A stretch of DNA of 41,320 nucleotides from the NCBI GenBank assembly GCA_964422195.1, contig CAYRAF010000004.1, forward strand, positions 1 through 41,320. The letters run 5' to 3'. Under the pieces are notes generated by a model that was not told the DNA's origin, ran no database searches, and saw only the letters and a list, made by a program, of their open reading frames with translations. Below are positions 7,827 through 15,681 of the stretch, in pieces. Made by a program: the position numbers and the translations under genes. Position 1 is the first letter of the stretch. Each line of letters begins with the position of its first letter. The DNA is from CALVUP01 sp964422195 (GTDB taxonomy: Bacteria > Bacillota_I > Bacilli_A > RF39 > UBA660).

Positions 7827-8762
7827 ATGAATAAAAAGGAAAACACACCTAGAAGAGTTAAAATGGTTATAAATGTGTTTGCAATAATACTCGGAATATC
7901 TATTATTCTGGGTGTTTCTTATGCAATTTTTAGAGCAAGTGATACCGGTAGAAAAACTAATACTATCAAGACTGGTGACTTTGGTCTTGAAATTAAAAAT
8001 GAATCTGATGATTCTATTAATTTAACGCATAGTATTCCAATGAAGGAAGAAGATGGCTTAAAAACAAATCCATATACATTTGATGTAGTTAATACTGGTG
8101 ATTATGATATTAATTATAAGCTTGGATTTGAAATTAGTAGTGATACTACAATGTCAGCATCTTCTGTTAGATATGTTTTGGTTAAAGATGGTGTAAAAGG
8201 TTCATCAGCGTTAGTATCATCTGCAGTATTAGAAAATATTACTACAGATGATGGTACAAAAAAAGTTTATTATGTAGCTAATTATGACATAGCCACAGGA
8301 ACAACTCAAAAATTTAAACTTTATATGTGGTTAGATTATAATGCTACTGAAAGTATTGCTAATACAGTTTTTAAAGCTAATGTTAGAGTTGATGGAGAAG
8401 CTACTACTATAACTCCTAGAAAAACTTTAAGAGAACCAACAGATGAAGAAAAAGCTTCTTTTTATAGAGAACTTAATGTTTTTATTGCACAAAGAGGCGG
8501 TCAGAATGGAGTTACGTATGCTGCTTTAGGAGGTAATAATGGTTATGCAATATTTATTGTTTATAATAATAATATTTATGTTTATCCATTTAATGATTTT
8601 ACAGGAGATGGCGAACTATATGAAGGCAATAAGTGGTATTTTTCAAGAGATAATGATACTTTAGTTGAATATACAGACGATTGTCCTTTTGAAAAATCAT
8701 TTTTTACAAATATATACTCTAATAGTTATTTAGATGCTATAGTAGAATCATTTGGAAATTAA
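7827..8762 (+). CDS. TasA/camelysin-like surface protein, second of a tandem pair
   Basis: The frame is open from a TTG at 7803, inside the previous gene. The ATG at 7827, five bases after the preceding stop and behind a GGTGAT site, is the better start (311 aa). The N-terminal helix ends in GVSYAIFRASDTGRKTNTI, almost the same as the upstream protein. The two also share the PM..EDGLK..PY.F...N.G.Y..NYKLGFE.S.DTTM block. The C-terminal half differs more, keeping a predicted beta domain and the closing YLDAIVESFGN. Tandem duplication is the simplest explanation, and the pair may form one surface structure. Confidence 0.72.
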   Translation: MNKKENTPRRVKMVINVFAIILGISIILGVSYAIFRASDTGRKTNTIKTGDFGLEIKNESDDSINLTHSIPMKEEDGLKTNPYTFDVVNTGDYDINYKLGFEISSDTTMSASSVRYVLVKDGVKGSSALVSSAVLENITTDDGTKKVYYVANYDIATGTTQKFKLYMWLDYNATESIANTVFKANVRVDGEATTITPRKTLREPTDEEKASFYRELNVFIAQRGGQNGVTYAALGGNNGYAIFIVYNNNIYVYPFNDFTGDGELYEGNKWYFSRDNDTLVEYTDDCPFEKSFFTNIYSNSYLDAIVESFGN

Positions 8763-8787
8763 AAGTAATCTAGTATTACTTTTTTTT
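8763..8787 (+). terminator. Terminator of the TasA-like pair
   Basis: AAGTAAT / ATTACTT stem, CTAGT loop, long T run. Confidence 0.85.
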
Positions 8788-8793
8788 ATTTTG

Positions 8794-8802
8794 TGTTATA
8801 AT
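8794..8802 (+). promoter_or_regulatory. Extended -10 upstream of obg
   Basis: TGT-TATAAT. Any -35 would fall inside the preceding terminator hairpin and is not convincing. Confidence 0.5.
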
Positions 8803-8824
8803 TTAGATACAAAAGGGTGATATT

Positions 8825-10093
8825 ATGTTTGTAGATGAAGTAATAATAAAAGTAATTGCTGGTAGTGGTGGAGATGGGTGCACTGCTTTTCGCCGTGAAA
8901 AATATGTTCCTATGGGTGGTCCATATGGAGGTAATGGTGGTAGAGGTAGTGATATTATTTTTAAAGTTGATGAGGGTCTTAGAACACTACTTGATTTAAG
9001 ATATCAAAAGTTAATAAAAGGTAAAAAAGGAGAAAATGGTAAAGGAAAAAACCAACATGGAGAAGGCGCAGAAGATATTATTATTCATGTTCCTCAAGGC
9101 ACTGTAGTAACTGATAATGATACAGGTTTAATAATAGCTGATTTAAAAAATAAAGATGATCAAGTTATTGTTGCTAAAGGCGGTAGAGGTGGAAGAGGTA
9201 ATACGGCTTTTAAGACACAAAATAATCCTGCTCCAAACTTTTCTGAAAATGGTGAACCTGGTGAAGAAAAAGAATTAAAGGTTGAACTAAAATTACTTGC
9301 TGATGTAGGTTTAGTAGGTATGCCAAGTGTTGGTAAGAGTACAATAATATCACAAGTATCTAAATCAAAACCTAAAATAGCTGCATATCATTTTACAACA
9401 TTGACTCCAAACTTAGGAGTTGTTAGAACAAAAGATAATCGTAGTTTTGTAATGGCAGATCTACCTGGTTTAATTGAAGGTGCTAGTCAAGGAGAAGGCT
9501 TAGGAGATAAGTTTTTAAAACATATAGAAAGAACTAAAGTAATTGCTCATGTCATTGATATGAGTGGTATAGAAGGAAGAAATCCTTATGATGATTATGT
9601 AATTATTAATAAAGAATTAGAAGATTTTAATAAAAAATTAATTAAAAAACCAATGATTATTATTGCTAATAAAATGGATATGGAATCTTCTAAAGAAAAT
9701 TTAGAAGAATTTAAGAAAAAAGTAGATAAAGAAATATATGAAGTTTCTGCATTAACTAATTCTGGTTTAGATAAAGTTTTAATGGCACTTGCTGATAAAT
9801 TAGATTCAATTCCAAATACTCCTTTATATGAAGAAGAATCATTTGAATCACATGTTTTATACAAGTTTGAAAAAGAAGAACCATATAAAATAGTGAAAGA
9901 AGATGATGTTTGGGTAATAAAAGGTGATTATGTTGAAAAACTGTTTAAAATGACCAAAATGACAGATGAAGGAGTTATTAGATTTACTAAAAAACTAAGA
10001 AAACTGGGTATAGATGATAAATTAGTTGAATTAGGAGCAAAAGAAGGAGATATAGTTAGAATCTTAAATTATGATTTTGAATATAAAGAGTAG
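8825..10093 (+). CDS. obg: GTPase Obg/CgtA
   Basis: Obg is an essential ribosome-associated GTPase that works in 50S assembly and stress control. The glycine-rich Obg fold comes first (FVDEVIIKVIAGSGGDGC, then repeated Gly-Gly turns to about residue 155). The GTPase domain has G1 GMPSVGKST (about 166-174), G3 DLPGLIEGA and G4 NKMD. A C-terminal OCT domain (about 340-420) is present, as in Bacillus Obg. The length of 422 residues is normal. AAGGGTGA precedes the ATG. Confidence 0.97.
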   Translation: MFVDEVIIKVIAGSGGDGCTAFRREKYVPMGGPYGGNGGRGSDIIFKVDEGLRTLLDLRYQKLIKGKKGENGKGKNQHGEGAEDIIIHVPQGTVVTDNDTGLIIADLKNKDDQVIVAKGGRGGRGNTAFKTQNNPAPNFSENGEPGEEKELKVELKLLADVGLVGMPSVGKSTIISQVSKSKPKIAAYHFTTLTPNLGVVRTKDNRSFVMADLPGLIEGASQGEGLGDKFLKHIERTKVIAHVIDMSGIEGRNPYDDYVIINKELEDFNKKLIKKPMIIIANKMDMESSKENLEEFKKKVDKEIYEVSALTNSGLDKVLMALADKLDSIPNTPLYEEESFESHVLYKFEKEEPYKIVKEDDVWVIKGDYVEKLFKMTKMTDEGVIRFTKKLRKLGIDDKLVELGAKEGDIVRILNYDFEYKE

Positions 10094-10108
10094 TATCTCT
10101 TTTTTTTT
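10084..10108 (+). terminator. Terminator of obg
   Basis: Short AAAGAG / CTCTTT stem around a 6-base loop containing the stop codon, then eight or more Ts. Confidence 0.65.
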
Positions 10109-10126
10109 GTATTTTTTGAATTATTA

Positions 10127-10135
10127 TGGTATAAT
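10127..10135 (+). promoter_or_regulatory. Extended -10 promoter
   Basis: TGG-TATAAT. The ATG at 10136 that touches this box is therefore unlikely to be a start codon. Confidence 0.6.
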
Positions 10136-10156
10136 ATGTCCTCAGAGGGGATAAAT

Positions 10157-11089
10157 ATGAGATTTAGCTTAAAAAATAGAGGGAAATACCCTAATATTCA
10201 TAAAAATTTATCAGAAATCGCAGAGTGTGAAATAATATATAATAATGCTAAGGAAGTCGATGACTTAGAAACCCAATATCAAATATTAAATAAGTTAAGT
10301 AAAAAATATGGTATTAAAGTATTTGAATTGGATGAAGTAATCACATACGCACATTTATTAGGATTAAAAGGTTTACATAGTAGGGCTATGGATGTACTTA
10401 AAACTTATGAACATGAATCTCATGATAGATGTAATTTTCATATAATGAAAGCATTATTACCACTTTATCTATATTTAGATGATTATATACATGCAGAAGG
10501 AATTATATTAGATTATTTTTGTAATAATGAATATCGTAAAGAAAACTTTAGTTTTAAAGATTTGTACTCATTAAAGAATAGAAATATTCGTATGGCTGTA
10601 TATGAAATTGCTAGAAATAATAACTATGTATTTTCTAATGTTAATATAGGAAACATCTCATTCTATGAGAGACAAATGATAGATTATTCTATAGAGTTAA
10701 CAAAGTTTTATACTTTAAAATATTTTACTGATAAAAAAACTAGTTACTCACATTTTGCTCCTGGTATAACATTTGATGGTTTAATAGATACTTTAAAACC
10801 AAGAATAGATAATTTAGTTAAGTCTACTAATTCTGATGTTGTTGATCGATATTATTTTGATTTTAATAAAGTTATTGGGTATAATAAAGATCAACAAGAA
10901 CTTAGTGGGGTAGAAGTTACAACTTTAAAAAATAGTAGTGATATAATAGATATACAACCAGTAAGAGTTAATAAAAATAACAGTATGTTTTTCTACTATA
11001 ATGTTGCTATGGAAGAAAAAGAAGAACAACCTAAAGTCTTTAGTAAAAGTCAAATAGATAGATTTAAAAAAAGATATAATATGCAATAA
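10157..11089 (+). CDS. Protein of unknown function, 310 aa
   Basis: I do not recognise this protein. The frame extends to an ATG at 10136, but that codon abuts the -10 box. The ATG at 10157 behind AGAGGGG is the real start. The N-terminal 150 residues look all-helical with TPR-like spacing (TQYQILNKLSKKYG, YAHLLGLKGLHSRAMDVLKTY, LPLYLYLDDYIHAEGIILDYF), suggesting a helical repeat scaffold. The C-terminal 60 residues are polar and charged. There is no signal peptide. It is transcribed alone, ending at a bidirectional terminator shared with the DUF192 gene. Confidence 0.7.
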   Translation: MRFSLKNRGKYPNIHKNLSEIAECEIIYNNAKEVDDLETQYQILNKLSKKYGIKVFELDEVITYAHLLGLKGLHSRAMDVLKTYEHESHDRCNFHIMKALLPLYLYLDDYIHAEGIILDYFCNNEYRKENFSFKDLYSLKNRNIRMAVYEIARNNNYVFSNVNIGNISFYERQMIDYSIELTKFYTLKYFTDKKTSYSHFAPGITFDGLIDTLKPRIDNLVKSTNSDVVDRYYFDFNKVIGYNKDQQELSGVEVTTLKNSSDIIDIQPVRVNKNNSMFFYYNVAMEEKEEQPKVFSKSQIDRFKKRYNMQ

Positions 11090-11117
11090 AAAATTGAAGA
11101 TTTATTCTTCAATTTTT
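11089..11117. terminator. Bidirectional terminator
   Basis: A 12-bp stem AAAAATTGAAGA / TCTTCAATTTTT around TTTAT has A and T runs on both sides. It can therefore end both the plus-strand gene and the convergent DUF192 gene, whose last codons it overlaps. Confidence 0.85.
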
Positions 11118-11422
11118 AATTTTGTGTTTATTTTTATGTTTTTAACAGTGTTTTTAGGTAATTCAAATATATAATATACATTTTTTTTAGGAAAAATAAT
11201 TTTATTCTTAGGTAAACTTGTATATATATGTAATATTTTATAATTTTTATCTGTCATAATAACGTCTATTTTATCTTTCATAAAAAAAGTGTGTATACTA
11301 TTGCATTTTACTAGTAAAATACCTGTTTTTATGTTTTTCTTACCCATTAATCCTTTAGTTTTTTTAATAAAGCTTTTACATATTTCAATATCTATTTCCT
11401 TATTGTTTACATAAATTTTCAT
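11102..11422 (-). CDS. DUF192 family protein
   Basis: A small DUF192 (PF02643) protein of 106 residues. The family signature is visible: an early KKTKGLMGKKN segment, then ILLVKCNSIHTFFMKDKIDVIMTDKNYKILHIYTSLP. The biochemical role of the family is unknown. The frame extends to a TTG at 11470, but that codon lies in the promoter -35. The ATG at 11422 behind GGTGAT is the start, so no signal peptide is present although many family members have one. It is divergent from the pilin-frr unit. Confidence 0.85.
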   Translation of the reverse strand: MKIYVNNKEIDIEICKSFIKKTKGLMGKKNIKTGILLVKCNSIHTFFMKDKIDVIMTDKNYKILHIYTSLPKNKIIFPKKNVYYIFELPKNTVKNIKINTKLKIEE

Positions 11423-11441
11423 TATATCACCATCTAATATA

Positions 11442-11470
11442 AATATAACATAGTAAAATATAATTGACAA
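11442..11470 (-). promoter_or_regulatory. Promoter of the DUF192 gene (minus strand)
   Basis: On the minus strand: TTGTCA (11465-11470), 17-base spacer, TATATT (11442-11447) with a TGT extended -10. The -35 overlaps that of the divergent pilin promoter. Confidence 0.75.
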
Positions 11471-11493
11471 ATATTATAATAAAAGTATATACT
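11464..11493 (+). promoter_or_regulatory. Promoter of the pilin-frr unit
   Basis: TTGACA (11464-11469), 18-base spacer, TATACT (11488-11493). It shares its -35 bases with the divergent minus-strand promoter. Confidence 0.75.
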
Positions 11494-11514
11494 TAATATA
11501 TAGCGAGGTGTTTT

Positions 11515-11715
11515 ATGAAAAGAGTAAATAATAAGGGTCAAGCGTTAGTTGAATATGTATTAATAATTGCATTAGTTGCAGTTATCATAATAGGTCTTGT
11601 AAACTGGTTAGGTGGTTTTGTAAAAGATCAAATAACTAAAACATCTTGTAATGTAGCAAGTCAAGAATATGTTCCAGGAAGTAATCCTGGTGATGGTACA
11701 TGTAAGGAGAAATAA
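11515..11715 (+). CDS. Flp-type small pilin-like protein
   Basis: A 66-residue protein with KGQALVEYVLIIALVAVIIIG, the prepilin-peptidase site and hydrophobic stalk typical of Flp/type IVb pilins (cleavage after the Gly before Gln; Glu at +5). A short polar tail with two Cys follows (TSCNVASQEY...DGTC), which may form a disulfide loop. GAGGTG precedes the ATG. The protein ends one base before the frr start, so it is co-transcribed with frr, an unexpected partner. No Tad/Flp assembly genes are in the window. Confidence 0.8.
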   Translation: MKRVNNKGQALVEYVLIIALVAVIIIGLVNWLGGFVKDQITKTSCNVASQEYVPGSNPGDGTCKEK

Positions 11716-11716
11716 A

Positions 11717-12262
11717 ATGAATAATGAAATTTTAGATGAATTAACTTTAAATATGGATAGTACTATGGAAAATCTTGATAAGAGATTTGCAGGTGTTAGA
11801 GCTGGTCGTGCTAATCCAAATAGTTTAGATTCAGTAATGGTATCTTATTATGGTAATTTAACACCACTTAAACAACTAGCAACTATATCAGTACCAGAAG
11901 CAAAGCAAATGGTTATTAAACCTTTTGATAAAAGTTGTCTTAATGATATAGAAAAAGCTATATTTGAGGCTGATTTAGGATATACTCCAAATAATGATGG
12001 TGAGTCAATTAGAATTGTAATACCACCACTTACTGAAGATAGAAGAATAGAACTTGTTAAACAGGTTAAAAAAATTGCTGAGGAGGCAAAAGTTTCTGTT
12101 AGAAACAATCGTCATGAAGCTATTGAAAAAATAGAAAAAGAAGACCTACCTAAGGATGATCAAAAATCTTTAGAAAATAGAGTTCAAGATATAGTTAATA
12201 CTTATAATAAAAAAATAGATGAAAAATCTAAAGAAAAAGAAAATGAATTAATGACTGTGTAA
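11717..12262 (+). CDS. frr: Ribosome recycling factor
   Basis: RRF splits post-termination ribosomes together with EF-G. The ATG at 11717 behind AAGGAGA is the true start (181 aa); the frame extends upstream inside the pilin gene without a ribosome site. Signature segments: RAGRANPNSLDSVMVSYYGNLTPLKQLA near the start, then IRIVIPPLTEDRRIELVK and SVRNNRHEAI in the triple-helix domain. Usually frr follows pyrH; here it follows a pilin-like gene and pyrH is absent. Confidence 0.96.
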   Translation: MNNEILDELTLNMDSTMENLDKRFAGVRAGRANPNSLDSVMVSYYGNLTPLKQLATISVPEAKQMVIKPFDKSCLNDIEKAIFEADLGYTPNNDGESIRIVIPPLTEDRRIELVKQVKKIAEEAKVSVRNNRHEAIEKIEKEDLPKDDQKSLENRVQDIVNTYNKKIDEKSKEKENELMTV

Positions 12263-12276
12263 ATACACAGTTTTTA
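12254..12276 (+). terminator. Terminator of frr
   Basis: ACTGTGTA / TACACAGT stem with a 2-base spacer, then Ts. It contains the stop codon. Confidence 0.85.
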
Positions 12277-12305
12277 TTTACTTTTTTTTAAAAGTATGCT
12301 ATAAT
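12277..12305 (+). promoter_or_regulatory. Promoter of the LRR-transglutaminase gene
   Basis: TTTACT (12277-12282), 17-base spacer, TATAAT (12300-12305) with a TGC extended -10. It begins immediately after the frr terminator. Confidence 0.75.
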
Positions 12306-12332
12306 ACGTGCAAGAAAAAGGGAGGTGTAAAT

Positions 12333-13580
12333 ATGGCAGAATTAATAGAAATTAATAATCAAGAAATATGTAATCAATTATATGATTTATTAATTAAAAA
12401 AGGGCTTAGAGCTAATAGTTATTTTAATAGATCTAATGCTTTTACTAAAGAAGAATGTGCATTACTTGATACTATTATTTTAGAGAATAGTGACAATATT
12501 GATGAATTAGTATTATTTCCTAATTTAAGAGTATTGAAGATAAAAAGTCAAAATACTGATACTGTAATTGAAAAAGATCCTTTTAAAGTTAATAACATAG
12601 ATAAGAATAATTTCTTTGTTCTTTCATATTTGACCTCATTAGAAGAATTAACTATAGTTAATGATAATAATATAGAAAGTATAAATCTATTACCATTAAC
12701 TAATTTAAAAAAAATAAAACTATGTAATAACAAAAACTTGGTTAATATTATTGGGCTAGATCAATTAAAGAATTTAGAAAAAATTTTAATATATGCGAAT
12801 AAAGGAAACCCTGTAATCGATGCAGATATATATCTAGAAAATACAAAAGATGCTTTAAAGAATTATTTAGATATAACGATGTTTTATGACTTATATAGTA
12901 AGAGTATATATCATAAAGATCATAAACGAGGTAGTTATTTTCAAGATAAATATTTATCTTGTGTAGGTAGTTATGGTACAAATCTAGAATTTGTAGAAAA
13001 AGTAGGAATATATAATTATTATGTTCCTTTAAGAGCTTCTGCTGTAGTTAAATTATATGAAAGAGCTGAAGAAGTAAATAATAGATTATCAGTACGTTTT
13101 AAATTTAGTTCTAAGGAGAAAATGAAAAGTTTATATCATTATGCTAGAAAAATTGAATATGATTATGATGCATTAGATATTAGAGATACTGATTCTTTAG
13201 ATACTATATCTAAAAATGAGAATTTAAGTTATAGAATGAGTTTGCCTAATACTTCATATACAGCCTTAGTGAAGAAAAAAACTGTATGTGAAGGGTACGC
13301 TAATATGTTACATTTATTATTTTATATGAATGGTATTGGAAGTAGAGTAATATATTGTGCTAAAGAAGGCGATTCAATTAATGGTTTAAATCATGCTGCA
13401 TTAAGAGTAAGATATCATGATGAAGATTATTATATTGATGCTGATCCTAACTGGGGAAGTTATGAAGATGAGTTTTTTATGCAAAGAAAAGAGGAATTTA
13501 AAAAGACTCATGTACTTGCATATTCAGAAAACATGAGAGGATGTAGTAACAATGATGTTAAAAAGTATATTAAACAATGA
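12333..13580 (+). CDS. LRR protein with C-terminal transglutaminase-like domain
   Basis: A 415-residue protein without signal peptide or membrane helix. Residues about 60-160 contain several leucine-rich repeats (LFPNLRVLKI, LTSLEELTI, LTNLKKIKLCNN, LKNLEKILIYAN). Residues about 255-400 form a transglutaminase-like papain fold with all three catalytic positions: Cys319 in KTVCEGYANML, His354 in NHAALRV, and Asp369/371 in IDADPNW. Most bacterial proteins with this fold are thiol proteases or amidases rather than true transglutaminases. The combination with LRRs suggests binding to a protein target, probably in the cytoplasm. GGGAGG precedes the ATG. The 3' end overlaps the HD gene by 29 bases, so the two are translationally coupled. 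Confidence 0.8.
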   Translation: MAELIEINNQEICNQLYDLLIKKGLRANSYFNRSNAFTKEECALLDTIILENSDNIDELVLFPNLRVLKIKSQNTDTVIEKDPFKVNNIDKNNFFVLSYLTSLEELTIVNDNNIESINLLPLTNLKKIKLCNNKNLVNIIGLDQLKNLEKILIYANKGNPVIDADIYLENTKDALKNYLDITMFYDLYSKSIYHKDHKRGSYFQDKYLSCVGSYGTNLEFVEKVGIYNYYVPLRASAVVKLYERAEEVNNRLSVRFKFSSKEKMKSLYHYARKIEYDYDALDIRDTDSLDTISKNENLSYRMSLPNTSYTALVKKKTVCEGYANMLHLLFYMNGIGSRVIYCAKEGDSINGLNHAALRVRYHDEDYYIDADPNWGSYEDEFFMQRKEEFKKTHVLAYSENMRGCSNNDVKKYIKQ

Positions 13581-15078
13581 ATATTTAGTTAATGAAGATT
13601 ATAATGCTACAGATGATTCCTATGATTTAAGAGTTTTAATAGATCTTACTAATAATAAACATAGTCATAGATTTCAAGAAGTATTAGATAGTATTAAATA
13701 TAAATATTTATATAGAAGTAAAAAAGGTAATTTAATACATGGTCAAAATCATATTGAAAGAGTTGTGTTTTATGCAAATATATTAGCTATTTTAAATGAT
13801 ATTAATGGTGATGATTATAAATTATTAATGGATGCAGCTATATATCATGATTCAGGCAGAATAGGTGATTTTGATGATAATTTGCATGGTTTTCTTTCTG
13901 CAAAGTTAGTTGATAAAATATTTAAAGATGATGAGTTTTATAAGACAGAAGATAATTTAAATATGTTAAAAGCTATGATTGATTTTCATGCTTTAGATGA
14001 TACAGAATTAGATCGTATATTAGAATTTTATGATGTAAAAGATAAAGTAAGATGTAAAAAATTGGCATATTTATTAAAAGATGCAGATGCCTTAGATAGA
14101 GTACGTTTTATAGAATCAGATGCCGCATATTTAAATGAAAATTATCTTAGAAATTCTCAATCTGTAAGATTAATACAGGCTGCTAAAGAGTTAGTTAATA
14201 TTTATATTAATCCAGTTATTAATAAAGTAAAAAAAGTAATGCATGTAGTTGAAAATACTAATAAAGTTAATATAGATTTACATGTAAATGATAATGTTAA
14301 TACTAATGGATGTTTTCATGGTATTAATTTTGATTTTTTTAAGTTAGATAGTATATTAGTAAGAGGTATTTTATCTCCAGTTGAATGTAAAAAAGCTAAT
14401 ATTATTACTAGTAAGAATTATAATACAAGTATAAGTAATTATGTATATGTATTACCAGAAAAAGCTTTTGAGGGTGATTTTACTAGCTATGAGACTATTA
14501 ATAAATTTATCACTAATGGGATATCATTTTATGCACTTGTTCCTAATCTTGTGTCTGGATTAGATAATAGAGATGAGGCAATAGAAAAAGGACTTCCATA
14601 TACTATTGGGGAACATCGTAATGAAATGTTTGTAAAAAAAGAAATACCAGTTGATTCCATAGAGTATGTTATATTAAATAGTGATATATATGATAAAAAA
14701 TTGGATGAAATAGATTATTTTGAATGTAATATTACTCCAAATATTATTAAAGAAAAAATATTTTATTATATGAAAAATTTAAAAGAAAAATTAGGTTATG
14801 AAGTTGGCACAGAAGAAATTAATATTGAGTTACAATTATATGAATGCATATTTCTAGCAAATAAAGTTAAAGATAACAAAGAAGATATATATAAAGTTTC
14901 TTCTCATCAAAGAGGTAGAATTAATAATATAATTGGTGGATATATGCAAGAAGCATATACTAATATTTTAGGAAGTGAGGCTACTGTTGGTAAAGTAGTT
15001 GAACATATTATAAGCAATAGAAGAGAAAATTATAATATTACTAATACTGGTGATGAAGTAATGATTAAAGTAAAATAG
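13552..15078 (+). CDS. HD-domain hydrolase with possible ADP-ribosyltransferase-like C-terminal domain
   Basis: A 508-residue protein. Residues about 55-215 form an HD metal-dependent phosphohydrolase domain: HGQNHIERV (His67), IYHDSGR (His99-Asp100) and a later DADALDRVRF (Asp177/179). The C-terminal part (about 250-380) is not a family I recognise with certainty. Its FHG...KLDSILVRGILSP start, a central Ser/Tyr-rich block and NEMFVKKEIPVDSIEYVIL (Glu358) resemble the N-terminal, central and Glu motifs of ADP-ribosyltransferase folds such as DarT or Tpt1. This part is inference. The start at 13552 (or the adjacent ATG at 13555) lies inside the LRR-transglutaminase gene, 11 bases after AGAGG. 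Substrate unknown. Confidence 0.7.
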   Translation: MMLKSILNNEYLVNEDYNATDDSYDLRVLIDLTNNKHSHRFQEVLDSIKYKYLYRSKKGNLIHGQNHIERVVFYANILAILNDINGDDYKLLMDAAIYHDSGRIGDFDDNLHGFLSAKLVDKIFKDDEFYKTEDNLNMLKAMIDFHALDDTELDRILEFYDVKDKVRCKKLAYLLKDADALDRVRFIESDAAYLNENYLRNSQSVRLIQAAKELVNIYINPVINKVKKVMHVVENTNKVNIDLHVNDNVNTNGCFHGINFDFFKLDSILVRGILSPVECKKANIITSKNYNTSISNYVYVLPEKAFEGDFTSYETINKFITNGISFYALVPNLVSGLDNRDEAIEKGLPYTIGEHRNEMFVKKEIPVDSIEYVILNSDIYDKKLDEIDYFECNITPNIIKEKIFYYMKNLKEKLGYEVGTEEINIELQLYECIFLANKVKDNKEDIYKVSSHQRGRINNIIGGYMQEAYTNILGSEATVGKVVEHIISNRRENYNITNTGDEVMIKVK

Positions 15079-15101
15079 AAAAATATTTTTCTATTTTTTT
15101 A
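15075..15101 (+). terminator. Terminator of the LRR-transglutaminase / HD operon
   Basis: ATAGAAAAA / TTTTTCTAT 9-bp stem followed by Ts. Confidence 0.8.
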
Positions 15102-15130
15102 TTGAAAAAAAATAATTATTTATATATATT
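15102..15130 (+). promoter_or_regulatory. Promoter of the Nudix-GNAT unit
   Basis: TTGAAA (15102-15107), 17-base spacer, TATATT (15125-15130), directly after the preceding terminator. Confidence 0.65.
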
Positions 15131-15162
15131 ATATTTAAGTAGTAACAATTAGAGGTGTTAGT

Positions 15163-15681
15163 ATGATAAAAATAATTAAAAATAAAGATAATTTAAAAGA
15201 AGAAGATATGACAGTTTTTGATAAAAGATATAAAGCTATTATTTTAGATAATGATAATAATATTATAATTGGTTATTCCTTTAATAATTATCAATTGATT
15301 GGTGGTCATAAAGATAATGATGAAAGTGATGCAGAAACGTTGAATAGGGAAATAAAAGAAGAAACTGGTATAGAGTTGGATTTAAAGGATATATCACCAT
15401 TCGCAGTACGTTATGAGTATTGTAAAGATTGGCCTAGTATTGGTGAAAATAAAAAAATAGAAAATTATTATTTTAAAGTTATAACTGATAAAAAGGTTGA
15501 TCTTAATAATACAAAGTATACTGAAAGTGAGAAAAAAGGAAATTTTGAGGTTAGAATATTTCCGTTAAAAGATTTAAGAGATAAATTAATGGAGAATTTA
15601 GAAGAAGAAAAAGAGTTTCAAGTAATTACTAGAGAAATATTAGAATTATTAGATAATTGTGAGGAGAAATTATGGAAGTAA
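15163..15681 (+). CDS. Nudix hydrolase
   Basis: A 172-residue Nudix enzyme, cleaving a nucleoside diphosphate linked to some other group. The Nudix box is complete: G-x5-E-x7-REIKEETGI (about 47-69), with all metal-binding Glu residues. The substrate is not readable from sequence. GAGGTG precedes the ATG. The end overlaps the following GNAT gene by 10 bases, so they are coupled. Candidates include ADP-ribose, NADH or a modified nucleotide. Confidence 0.88.
   Translation: MIKIIKNKDNLKEEDMTVFDKRYKAIILDNDNNIIIGYSFNNYQLIGGHKDNDESDAETLNREIKEETGIELDLKDISPFAVRYEYCKDWPSIGENKKIENYYFKVITDKKVDLNNTKYTESEKKGNFEVRIFPLKDLRDKLMENLEEEKEFQVITREILELLDNCEEKLWK

Noticed and set aside
9595..9864. Minus-strand frame inside obg, and similar frames inside frr, rpsT, the larger deacetylase gene and others
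   Set aside because: These are shadows of real genes on the opposite strand or in other frames, without ribosome sites or family features.
10136..10156. Upstream ATG as start of the 310-aa protein
   Set aside because: It touches the -10 box, so it would be at or before the transcription start; the ATG at 10157 has a good ribosome site.
11423..11470. Longer DUF192 protein with a hydrophobic N-terminus
   Set aside because: It would start at a TTG inside the promoter -35 with no ribosome site.
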